Assembly: GCA_025454445.1 (NCBI GenBank)
Contig: JALOOK010000216.1
Coordinates: 1-7,618 of the forward strand
Length of the DNA stretch: 7,618 bases
Source: Oscillatoria sp. Prado101
GTDB lineage: Bacteria; Cyanobacteriota; Cyanobacteriia; Cyanobacteriales; Oscillatoriaceae
Direction of reading: 5' to 3'
The notes under the pieces are model-generated. The model ran no database searches, had not been told where the DNA came from, and saw nothing but the letters and a program-made list of their open reading frames with translations. Positions 1 through 5,988 of this stretch are shown here, one piece after another. Made by a program: the position numbers and the translations under genes. Position 1 is the stretch's first letter. Every line of letters begins with the position of its first letter.

Positions 1-1913
1 GGAATGGCCGTATTATAAGCTAGGGCCAGAAATATATCGAAATATCTTTTGTAAGAATCGCGCGCTTCAGGGGGCCCGATTAACTGATTCTTTAACTGCT
101 CTCGCACTCCAGCTGGAGTGTTAGGATTGCCGGCTAACGCGACAGCTACAGAACGCAGGCTATAATTAGTTTTTACGTCGCTGTTAATGGATTCTAATAA
201 GCCGTAAATTGTCCCCATCACTTTTGTCACTTTTTCTACTGGCAGTCCGGGCAAGACTTCCACCCACAGAGGTAGCGCTCGCTCAACCTCGCTACTGCTG
301 TCGCTATCTTCTCCGAAAACATCCCATTCCCAAGCACCGGCTAACCTTTCCAGGATATCATAATTTTGAATGACTTGCAGCCAGCGCTCGACATCTACAG
401 CGATATTCGCTGGATATAAAACCTCACGCTTCAGCTTGGACATAATGAGGTCTTCCTGGGTTTGTTGGAACCACTCCTCAGCGTCTTCCTCACACTCTGA
501 TGCTATAACGCGCTGAATTATCCGCAGGAGCTTGGCTGGATAAAACTCATTTCGCGCCATCGCTTCCAGAACAGACACGGGCGTGTTGATATCTTTTGCG
601 ACTTGGACTTGAATGCGCTCGTCAGGATGAACCGAGAGTTCTTCCAGCAGAAGCTGTTTGAGCGCTTCAGGAGTTTTCGCATTTTCTGCTACCGCTAACT
701 TAACGTCAGGACTCGGATACTGGCTCAGGTGCTCTAAAATTTCTCCCGTAACTTGCGGGTGTTTGGCGATATCAGCCAGAAAATACAGAGCGGCTTTACT
801 AAATTCCTCACCGACTTCTAGAAAGTCTGAAGAGTCAAATTCGTTTATACTCTCCCTTTTTAATTCCTCTAAATCGACCTCAGCCAATCGCGACAAAATC
901 CATGCCGGTGTGTTCGGCTCCCTCAGGAGCAGACGCAGCAAACTGTATTGTTTCCACAGGGGCTCCTCTGTCGCCGTTTCCCTAAAAAACCGCTCCAGAA
1001 TGCTGGCCGGCAAATTCTTCCGCTCCCTCAAAATCTCTTGGTGTGCTGGGAACAGGCGGTGCAGGATTTCCTCCGTTGCATTGGGGTGTTTCGCTACAGC
1101 TTCCTGTACTACTTTCTCTGGATGTTCCGCCAGCACAGCCAGTACAGATGCCGGTGTTTGCGGATTTTTGGCAACAGCTAGCTGAATCTCGAATACAGGA
1201 TCGCCGGCTAACTGCAGCAGCATTTCTGCGGGAGTCGCAGGATTTTGCGCCACCGGCAAACGCACCCACGCCCACCGGCTTTGCCCCAACATCGCGAGTT
1301 GCCCAGCACCGGCATTCCGATCCGCTGCAACCGCGTGCTGTCCCTCCACCAGCTCCATCAGCGCCGGCGGACAGTTGGGATTGGACTTCACTGCTCGGCG
1401 CACCGGCAATTCCAAATCGCCCGCCAATTGCTCCAGCACCGCCGGCGGCGTTTCTGGCCATTCCGCTACTTGCAATCGCAGTTCTAGGGTTCCTTCCTGC
1501 GTCAGTCGCTCCAGAAATTTCAGCCGGTATCGCACCGGCAAATAAGGATTGCCAAGTGCTTCGATCAGGCACTCAGCCGGCACCCACTCACTCAAGAAAC
1601 AGTCCGGAACCGGCGCAAATTTCAGCAGATCCACAGCAAGCCGGTCATTTTGTCCCAGTTCAGCCGCCCTCAGTTCCGCATCGAGAGCCTCAAGCCAACC
1701 TTCCGTCATTTCTCCCGCCAAACTTACATGGAAACGAGCCGCTTGACTCACCCCAGCATCGGAACTGCCGGCGAGAACTTCTAGGATATTGCGAGGCGTG
1801 CCGGCATAATTGGCGAGCCCCAACTGTAACTCCACTCCCAGAGCTGCTATTGCTTCGGGATTGTTTGCCAAACGCTGCAAATCTGCTTCACTGAGCGGCT
1901 CCGGTAACTGCAT
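1..1913 (-). CDS. Variant leucine-rich repeat (LRV) protein, C-terminus beyond left edge
   Basis: The reverse strand reads without a stop from ATG at 1911-1913 to the left edge, giving 637 residues and no C-terminus. AAGGA at 1920-1924 lies 6 nt before the ATG and supports this start. Much of the protein is built from roughly 24-residue units of the type VAxNPxTPxxxLxxLAxD, with clear copies near residues 28-48, 145-165, 219-285, 330-345, 381-455 and 590-610. Examples are LPVAQNPATPAEMLLQLAGD (219-238) and VALAGNPNTPAGVREQL (590-606). This is the LRV pattern (Pfam 'Leucine rich repeat variant'), an alpha/3-10 solenoid usually taken to bind other proteins. Residues about 460-585 are acidic and lack clear repeats, so they may be a separate domain or degenerate repeats. 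No signal peptide, membrane segment or cysteine cluster is visible at the N-terminus, so a cytoplasmic scaffold is likely. The specific role is unknown. Confidence 0.88.
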   Translation of the reverse strand, partial: MQLPEPLSEADLQRLANNPEAIAALGVELQLGLANYAGTPRNILEVLAGSSDAGVSQAARFHVSLAGEMTEGWLEALDAELRAAELGQNDRLAVDLLKFAPVPDCFLSEWVPAECLIEALGNPYLPVRYRLKFLERLTQEGTLELRLQVAEWPETPPAVLEQLAGDLELPVRRAVKSNPNCPPALMELVEGQHAVAADRNAGAGQLAMLGQSRWAWVRLPVAQNPATPAEMLLQLAGDPVFEIQLAVAKNPQTPASVLAVLAEHPEKVVQEAVAKHPNATEEILHRLFPAHQEILRERKNLPASILERFFRETATEEPLWKQYSLLRLLLREPNTPAWILSRLAEVDLEELKRESINEFDSSDFLEVGEEFSKAALYFLADIAKHPQVTGEILEHLSQYPSPDVKLAVAENAKTPEALKQLLLEELSVHPDERIQVQVAKDINTPVSVLEAMARNEFYPAKLLRIIQRVIASECEEDAEEWFQQTQEDLIMSKLKREVLYPANIAVDVERWLQVIQNYDILERLAGAWEWDVFGEDSDSSSEVERALPLWVEVLPGLPVEKVTKVMGTIYGLLESINSDVKTNYSLRSVAVALAGNPNTPAGVREQLKNQLIGPPEARDSYKRYFDIFLALAYNTAI

Positions 1914-1951
1914 AAACTGTCCTTAGTTCTCCTAATCAGCATAACCTAACC

Positions 1952-1971
1952 GAGCACCTTCTTTAGTGCTC
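1952..1971. repeat. Small inverted repeat in the LRV upstream region
   Basis: GAGCAC (1952-1957) and GTGCTC (1966-1971) form a 6-bp stem with an 8-nt loop. It lies 38 bp upstream of the LRV start and downstream of the acetyltransferase stop. No run of T follows on the minus strand, so it is not a typical intrinsic terminator. It could be an operator, a leader hairpin, or chance. Nothing else in 1914-2093 is recognisable. Confidence 0.25.
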
Positions 1972-2093
1972 CCACCCTGAGGATTTGCTTTCCTCCGCGC
2001 CTCTCCCTCAATAATACCACATCTCCAAAAAAAATCAACTTTCAAGCCAACCCCTCTCCCAATCTTCCGGGCGCGTCCCTTCACGGGGGCGGT

Positions 2094-2657
2094 TCAATCA
2101 TTCCTTCCCCCCACCCTCTTCGCCATATAAATATCTGGCTTCCCCAACCCATTCGCATCCGGCATCACCCCCACAATCGCAAACCCGCACTTCTGGTAAA
2201 ATTCATAAGGATGCCCCCGCAAATTTCTAACTTTCGCCACATGCTCCCAAACATTCGGGTAGAGACACACACCGGCAAGCGTCGTCATCCCATCCTCATC
2301 ATCCGTCCCAACCCAAAGCGTCAAACCCCCGCGCTCCCTAACGCAGTCTTCCAAATCGCTCACCAGAGCTCGCCCAATTCCCTGTCTGCGACAGTCTTGG
2401 CGCACAACCAGCGGGTGCAGCTCCCACACATTGCCATTATACTCTTTAATCGCACCAATCCAACCCAAAACCGTGCCGGGAGCACCAACAGCCACACGGC
2501 TAATTCGCTCCTCTTGCAAAGATTCTCGCACCTCTCGCAAAGCGCTCTCCATATCTGGCCAAGCCTCAGGCCAGTGTTCTTTAAAGCTTTCCACCAGCAA
2601 CCTTGCCACTTGCTGAATAACTTCCTCCCCCTGAGATCCCAAATCAGCGATTTGCAT
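2094..2657 (-). CDS. GNAT acetyltransferase, AAC(6')-Ii-like
   Basis: This 187-residue protein is a single GNAT domain expected to transfer an acetyl group from acetyl-CoA to a primary amine. The acetyl-CoA loop is visible as R90-R-Q-G-I-G95, in the form R/QxxGxG. The C-terminal half closely follows the aminoglycoside 6'-N-acetyltransferase AAC(6')-Ii of Enterococcus faecium as I recall it: ELHPLVV (79-85), RGGLTLWVGTDDEDG (109-123), NLRGHPYEFYQKCGF (145-159), and VGVMPDANG followed by KPDIYMAK (162-180). Glu79 and His81 sit where AAC(6')-Ii has Glu72 and His74, residues studied for its activity. The length also matches that family. GGAGG at 2666-2670, 8 nt before the ATG, supports the start. 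The family match is strong but the substrate is not settled: a chromosomal cyanobacterial enzyme may act on a peptide, polyamine or other amine and confer little or no drug resistance. It lies 130 bp downstream of the fusion gene on the same strand. Confidence 0.9.
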   Translation of the reverse strand: MQIADLGSQGEEVIQQVARLLVESFKEHWPEAWPDMESALREVRESLQEERISRVAVGAPGTVLGWIGAIKEYNGNVWELHPLVVRQDCRRQGIGRALVSDLEDCVRERGGLTLWVGTDDEDGMTTLAGVCLYPNVWEHVAKVRNLRGHPYEFYQKCGFAIVGVMPDANGLGKPDIYMAKRVGGRND

Positions 2658-2677
2658 CTCGTTAACCTCCCAGTGTG

Positions 2678-2706
2678 ATAAGCTGTTAAGCTTTTAATAG
2701 GCTTAT
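2678..2706. promoter_or_regulatory. Possible operator or promoter region of the acetyltransferase gene
   Basis: ATAAGC (2678-2683) and GCTTAT (2701-2706) form a 6-bp inverted repeat with 17 nt between the arms, just upstream of the ribosome binding site. On the minus strand TTTACA (at about 2706-2711) could serve as a -35 box, but no convincing -10 box at the right distance was found. This is a weak candidate only. Confidence 0.15.
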
Positions 2707-2714
2707 TGTAAAAA

Positions 2715-2761
2715 GGAGGCAGAGCCTCCAAAGGCGCGTTCCCAGGCTCCGCCTGGGAACG
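2715..2761 (+). repeat. Two-hairpin palindromic repeat (REP-like), copy 1
   Basis: GGAGGC-AGA-GCCTCC (2715-2729) is a perfect 6-bp stem. A 7-nt spacer follows, then an 11-bp perfect stem, CGTTCCCAGGC and GCCTGGGAACG around the loop TCC (2737-2761). The element fills most of the gap between the fusion gene stop and the acetyltransferase start. The second copy at 6985-7031 has the same two hairpins and the same 7-nt spacing in opposite order. No T run follows, so it is not a standard intrinsic terminator, though it could stabilise mRNA ends. The nearby stretch 2765-2785 (AATCCAAAATCCCAAATT and flanks) is a short degenerate heptamer-like repeat. Confidence 0.85.
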
Positions 2762-2787
2762 AGGAAATCCAAAATCCCAAATTGGTA

Positions 2788-5634
2788 TTACCTTGGAACG
2801 ACCACCGGCTCAAGCCCCCGCACGTTGGGATTGTACTGCCGGTGCACGCACAGCATATTCACGGAAATCGTCCTGCCAAACACATTGTCACGATTGCCCA
2901 AAAAATTGTTAGGATTGTAGTAGGTAGGCCGGTGCCAGTACATCGCGTACCCGATGGAGTCAAGATAGCGAATCAGAGCCGCAGCCTTTTCCTGGCGGTC
3001 ATTTTCAACATAAAGCGCCGGTTTGAATTTCTCGACCGTCTTGACAGCCCCCTGCAACACCTGCAACTCCATTCCTTCCACATCAATCTTAATCAACCGG
3101 CACTTTTCTAAAGCGAAACTGTCCAGCGTTCTCACCTCCACCGGCTCCCCTGCCGAATAGCCCCCCAGTGCCAGCCCCCCAAAATTATTCAGCTGGCTGT
3201 AGTTGAGCGGAGGCACACGGATAGATCCCGGAGTGCTGCCCAGGGCGACACTGTAGCAGTAAGTGTTAGTGATGCTGTTGAGAGCTATATTAGCACACAG
3301 GGTTTGAAAAACAATCCGCTGCGGTTCAAAAGCCAGAACCGCCCCCCTCTCTCCCACAGCTTGCGCGAAGTAAACTGTGTGCGCCCCGATATTTGCCCCC
3401 GCATCTACCGCCACATCTCCCGGGCGGAGGATTTGCTTGAAAAGCTCAACCTCACCCTCGCTGTACTCGCCGTAGAGATCGAGCGACCTGCCGATATAGA
3501 TATCGTTGGCATTATAAATCATAACACCGTACCGGCATTTTTTCAAGCGATTGAAACCGCCGGTTGTAGGGGCGGGTTCGCCCAAAATGTTTTCGGCACC
3601 GCCCACACCTGCATGAACCCGCCCCCCACCTGTAGCGGCGGGTTCGCCGGCCTTATTTTTAGCACCGCCAACAGCGGGAGAAACCGGCACCTCCCCACCG
3701 GCAGTCTCTTGCTGGGAGTGCCGGTGTTCTGAAGCCAGTACTTGCAATTCCCCCACCACCCGCTCCAGCACTTCCTCCCACCTGTCCGGCGCAGACTGGC
3801 GGAACAGCCGCATGGTGGGATACCAAGGGGTGTCCGAGCGATTTTCCAGCCACCGCCAATCCGCGTGAAAAGGCAGCAGCACCCACACCGGCTTGCCCAG
3901 TGCCCCCGCGAGGTGCGCCACAGCCGTGTCTGCGGAAATCACCAAATCGAGCTGTGAAATAGCTGCAGCAGTTTCCGCGAGATCGTAGAGAGAATTTTTC
4001 AGATTATACACCTTTTTTCGACTGTTTAGCAACTCAATTTCTGCTGGTTGCAGCTCTTTCTGGAGACTGTAGAAAGTCCCGCCATTAGGGTCTAAAACTT
4101 TCTGAAAAAGAGACAGGGTGCAGGAGCGTTTCGCCGCCGTTTTGTTGAGCGCATTCGCCGCCCAGACAACCCCCACTCTCACACCGGCAGCCGGCGCGAC
4201 CGGCAGTTTGAGCGTGGCGGAATCCGGCACAGATAAGTAAGGAATTTGAGCCGGCAATGTCTCCAGAGTCGTTCCCAGAATCTTGGGGAGGCTCATCAGC
4301 GGAGCCTGAAAGTCAAATTCTGGCAGCGCTTCCCCCCTCACTAAAATATCATCCACACCGGCAGCAGTTGCCAGCAAGCGCCGCAGAGATTTTTGATTGC
4401 ACTCCACCACCACGCGAGCGCACCGCTCTCGCACCAGGGTAACATAGCGGATAAACTGAATCGCATCCCCCAACCCTTGCTCAGTGTGGAGCAAAATTGT
4501 CTTGCACTCAGCCTTTGAGCCATCCCAAAGCGGTTCAGATAAACCGCGAGACGGACAGTCTTTGTGCCGCAAGCGCCACTCATATTCAGAAAAGCCCTGC
4601 AGCAAGTTGCCGGTGCGCAACAGCACATCCGCCCGCCCGCAGCGAGCGTTAATATGATTGGGGTCAAGTTCCAGAGCTTTGTTGTAGTGAGCCATCGCCT
4701 CTGCTAACTTGCCTTCCTCCTTTAAAGACGTGGCCAAACTGTTGCGGGCGTCCGCCCAGTCTGGCTTGAAATCCACAGCCTTTTGGCTGCAGAAACTAGC
4801 GTCGGCAAATTTGCCCCCACCGCCAAACAGAAGTCCGATATTGTGCCAAGCTTCCGCATAGTCTGGCTTCAGGGCGAGGGCTTGCTGGTAGTGGATCGCC
4901 GCTTCTTCTACCTTTCCTTGCTCCTTTAAAGCCACAGCCAGATTGTTGTGCGTTTCCGCATTGTTGGGCATAAAGCGCAGGGATTGCCGGTACAGAGTTA
5001 TCGCCTCCTCTACTTTCTTATGGCGATAGGCAATCGCGCCCAACAGCAGCAAAGCGCCAGGAATTTCCGGCTGCCGGTCGATAACTTGCCTGCATATCGC
5101 CTCAGCCTCTTTTAGCCGCCCCGCGTGGTAATTTTCGGCGGCAATTTTCAGCAATTCGTCAGGGGAGGAACTGCCGATGGTGGGGAGACGGTGTTCTATT
5201 TCCGATTGGGGTATTTCCCCTTTTTCCGATTCGCTCATCTGTGAGTCTCTGTAATTTTTCAGCGCAATTGCCACTCTCTCAAACACCCCTGACCAATCAC
5301 CCGCTTGGGACTGGCGGAACAGCCGCATGGTAGAATACCAGGGACTGTCCTCGCGCTCCAACATCCACCGCCAGTCGGGCGCAAAGGCAAGCAAAACCCA
5401 CACCGGCTTGCCCAGAGATCCCGCCAAGTGGGAGACGGAGGTATCCACGCTAATTACCAAGTTTAGCTCGGCAATGGCAGCAGCTGTATGGGCAAAGTCT
5501 TCTAGCTGTTCGCTCAAGTCCTCTAACTTGACAGAATCCGGCAGTTGTGCTATCTCAATTGCTCGCTCTAGCTCGCCCCTGCTTTTGGCAATCGCCCCCA
5601 GCAGTTTCAGCGCCTCAACCGGCTGGGCGTCCAT
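2788..5634 (-). CDS. TPR-glycosyltransferase-FkbM methyltransferase fusion, 5' end frameshifted
   Basis: The 948-residue ORF has several modules. Residues 1-25 are the tail of a TPR, and 46-126 are the C-terminal part of a GT9-like glycosyltransferase (NLVISVDTSVSHLAGSLGKP at 58-77). Five to six TPRs follow at 156-357, such as LKEQGKVEEAAIHYQQALAL (236-255). A more complete GT-B domain spans about 366-633, with EQGLGDAIQFIRY (385-397) and DLVISADTAVAHLAGALGKP (563-582). A Gly/Ala/Pro-rich linker covers about 640-694. An FkbM-type SAM methyltransferase fills 700-935, with VAVDAGANIGAHTVYFA (741-757), FEP (769-771) and IKIDVEGMELQVLQGA (848-863). It probably adds sugars and O-methyl groups to a surface glycan or secondary metabolite in the cytoplasm, with the TPRs holding the acceptor; this is inferred from the families. 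ATG 5634 falls inside a TPR and lacks a clear ribosome binding site. The true start is probably ATG 5752 in another frame. The gene may be damaged, or the indel may be a sequencing error. Confidence 0.85.
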   Translation of the reverse strand: MDAQPVEALKLLGAIAKSRGELERAIEIAQLPDSVKLEDLSEQLEDFAHTAAAIAELNLVISVDTSVSHLAGSLGKPVWVLLAFAPDWRWMLEREDSPWYSTMRLFRQSQAGDWSGVFERVAIALKNYRDSQMSESEKGEIPQSEIEHRLPTIGSSSPDELLKIAAENYHAGRLKEAEAICRQVIDRQPEIPGALLLLGAIAYRHKKVEEAITLYRQSLRFMPNNAETHNNLAVALKEQGKVEEAAIHYQQALALKPDYAEAWHNIGLLFGGGGKFADASFCSQKAVDFKPDWADARNSLATSLKEEGKLAEAMAHYNKALELDPNHINARCGRADVLLRTGNLLQGFSEYEWRLRHKDCPSRGLSEPLWDGSKAECKTILLHTEQGLGDAIQFIRYVTLVRERCARVVVECNQKSLRRLLATAAGVDDILVRGEALPEFDFQAPLMSLPKILGTTLETLPAQIPYLSVPDSATLKLPVAPAAGVRVGVVWAANALNKTAAKRSCTLSLFQKVLDPNGGTFYSLQKELQPAEIELLNSRKKVYNLKNSLYDLAETAAAISQLDLVISADTAVAHLAGALGKPVWVLLPFHADWRWLENRSDTPWYPTMRLFRQSAPDRWEEVLERVVGELQVLASEHRHSQQETAGGEVPVSPAVGGAKNKAGEPAATGGGRVHAGVGGAENILGEPAPTTGGFNRLKKCRYGVMIYNANDIYIGRSLDLYGEYSEGEVELFKQILRPGDVAVDAGANIGAHTVYFAQAVGERGAVLAFEPQRIVFQTLCANIALNSITNTYCYSVALGSTPGSIRVPPLNYSQLNNFGGLALGGYSAGEPVEVRTLDSFALEKCRLIKIDVEGMELQVLQGAVKTVEKFKPALYVENDRQEKAAALIRYLDSIGYAMYWHRPTYYNPNNFLGNRDNVFGRTISVNMLCVHRQYNPNVRGLEPVVVPR
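3565..3673. repeat. Two in-frame 66-bp-spaced repeat units encoding the GT-FkbM linker
   Basis: The stretches 3565-3607 and 3631-3673 are related 43-bp direct repeats, both beginning TGTAG(G/C)GGCGGGTTCGCC and ending GCACCGCC(C/A)ACA, with a period of exactly 66 bp (22 codons). In protein they give VGGAENILGEPAP and VGGAKNKAGEPAA. GGGGCGGGTTC (3569-3579) also pairs perfectly with GAACCCGCCCC (3615-3625), an 11-bp inverted repeat. Short palindromes of this GGGGCGGGTTC kind are, to my knowledge, common between genes in cyanobacteria, so the linker is probably repeat DNA that inserted in frame. Confidence 0.75.
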
Positions 5635-5752
5635 CCGCAGGACTTGCCGGCTTGGGCTGCTCGGCTTCAGCCCAGCGTCGGGCTGAAGCGTGCTGTGAGG
5701 CGATTTCTATAAGCCGCACCGTATTTGTTTCTGCTTTCCGCTCTGCCGGCAT
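5615..5752 (-). pseudogene. Out-of-frame natural 5' end of the TPR-glycosyltransferase fusion gene
   Basis: ATG at 5750-5752 is preceded by AGGA (5760-5763) with a 7-nt spacer, a good ribosome binding site. It opens a 45-codon ORF that ends in TGA at 5615-5617. Residues 13-31 (RLIEIASQHASARRWAEAE) look like the first TPR helix. After Glu31 this frame loses sense (QPKPASPADG), whereas the overlapping main frame continues with SRQVLRMDAQPVEALKLLGA. Joining EAE to SPSRQVL by dropping one base near 5655-5660 gives EAESPSRQVL, which lines up without gaps with EAEAICRQVI in the intact TPR at residues 176-185 of the main ORF. The two ORFs are therefore best read as one gene with a one-base frameshift. 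No slippery heptamer was seen, so programmed frameshifting is not favoured. Confidence 0.7.
5664..5689. repeat. 10-bp stem palindrome inside the first TPR codons
   Basis: GCTTCAGCCC (5664-5673) and GGGCTGAAGC (5680-5689) pair perfectly around a 6-nt loop. The palindrome lies a few bases on the 5' (mRNA) side of the frameshift point at about 5655-5660. In the ATG-5752 frame it encodes ASARRWAEA, which fits a TPR helix. It may be a dispersed short palindrome or may simply reflect coding constraint. Confidence 0.6.
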
Positions 5753-5790
5753 CCTGCTGTCCTGCTTTTCCTGAATATTTCTTATGATTA

Positions 5791-5883
5791 TATAGCGGTT
5801 CTCAGTTTGATGTACGTGAGGGCCAGAAACCCGGTTTCTTAAAGAAACCGGGTTTCTGGCCCATCGTCCAGAGAACCGCTATA
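5791..5883. mobile_element. MITE-like element with 13-bp terminal inverted repeats
   Basis: TATAGCGGTTCTC (5791-5803) and GAGAACCGCTATA (5871-5883) are perfect 13-bp inverted repeats bounding a 93-bp non-coding element. If the outer TA on each side is read as a target duplication, the ends would be TAGCGGTTCTC, the form expected of IS630/Tc1-mariner-type MITEs. That family assignment is inference. The element sits in the divergent region between the fusion gene and the pentapeptide gene, so it may carry or disrupt promoter signals for both. Confidence 0.7.
5820..5862. repeat. 43-bp near-perfect palindrome in the core of the MITE-like element
   Basis: Two perfect 21-bp arms (5820-5840 and 5842-5862) surround a single base at 5841. 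Each arm contains its own 7-bp palindrome around one base, AGAAACC-C-GGTTTCT (5825-5839) and AGAAACC-G-GGTTTCT (5843-5857). The strand can therefore fold either as one long hairpin or as two small adjacent ones. Palindromes built on AGAAACCGGGTTTCT are, as I recall, frequent in Oscillatoriales genomes. Confidence 0.9.
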
Positions 5884-5904
5884 GATAGTATATTTCCCCT
5901 AGTG

Positions 5905-5934
5905 TTGAAAAAGCTTTATTGCCGTCTTTTTCAA
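5905..5934. promoter_or_regulatory. 9-bp dyad upstream of the pentapeptide gene
   Basis: TTGAAAAAG (5905-5913) and CTTTTTCAA (5926-5934) are perfect inverted repeats 12 nt apart. They end at the first base of the 15-bp tandem repeats and lie 50 bp before the pentapeptide gene start. The dyad could be a repressor site or an mRNA hairpin. TTGAAA (5905-5910) could also be a -35 box, but the matching -10 would be poor. A TTG codon at 5919 lies in the loop, which argues against using it as the gene start. Confidence 0.45.
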
Positions 5935-5978
5935 TCCATGCATCCAAAATCCATGCATCCAAAATCCATGCATCCAAA
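5934..5978 (+). repeat. Three perfect tandem copies of a 15-bp repeat
   Basis: ATCCATGCATCCAAA is repeated exactly three times (5934-5948, 5949-5963, 5964-5978), followed by a further ATC. Each unit contains the self-complementary ATGCAT. The unit length is a multiple of three, so copy number can change by slipped replication without altering the reading frame of any ORF crossing it. The array ends 6 bp before the pentapeptide gene start. Confidence 0.95.
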
Positions 5979-5988
5979 ATCGGTATGA
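5938..5988 (+). CDS. Possible repeat-encoded leader peptide overlapping the next start codon
   Basis: ATG at 5938 opens a 16-codon ORF encoding MHPKSMHPKSMHPKSV. Every 15-bp repeat supplies one MHPKS unit and one in-frame ATG (5938, 5953, 5968). The TGA stop at 5986-5988 overlaps the ATG of the pentapeptide gene at 5985-5987 in the arrangement ATGA, a form typical of translational coupling. Neither ATG has a Shine-Dalgarno sequence. The pentapeptide start therefore might depend on ribosomes ending the leader. The peptide has no recognised family, and the whole arrangement could be a by-product of repeat expansion. Confidence 0.3.
   Translation: MHPKSMHPKSMHPKSV

Noticed and set aside
105..120. 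Perfect 16-bp palindrome CACTCCAGCTGGAGTG
   Set aside because: It lies inside the LRV coding sequence at a normal repeat motif (NTPAGV), with no second copy in the window; probably chance.
658..1185. Plus-strand ORF of 175 codons
   Set aside because: Antisense shadow of the LRV gene with a Ser/Cys/Arg-rich composition and no domain.
982..1572. Minus-strand ORF of 196 codons
   Set aside because: Same strand but wrong frame of the LRV gene; Gly/Ala/Ser-rich nonsense composition.
1043..1894. Plus-strand ORF of 283 codons
   Set aside because: It lies entirely over the minus-strand LRV gene, is Pro/Ala-rich with low-complexity composition, and has no family resemblance, whereas the opposite frame has clear LRV repeats.
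2211..2678. Plus-strand ORF of 155 codons
   Set aside because: Antisense to the acetyltransferase, whose motifs and ribosome binding site are clear.
3304..3732. Plus-strand ORF of 142 codons
   Set aside because: Antisense to the FkbM domain and linker of the fusion gene; no recognisable motif.
5934..5978. Origin iterons or a CRISPR-like array
   Set aside because: Only three abutting 15-bp units with no spacers and no replication or cas gene nearby.
5919..5984. TTG start at 5919 giving the pentapeptide protein a HASKI-repeat extension
   Set aside because: It would place about 22 polar residues before an ordinary signal peptide, lies in the loop of a dyad, and has no convincing ribosome binding site. 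Not fully excluded.
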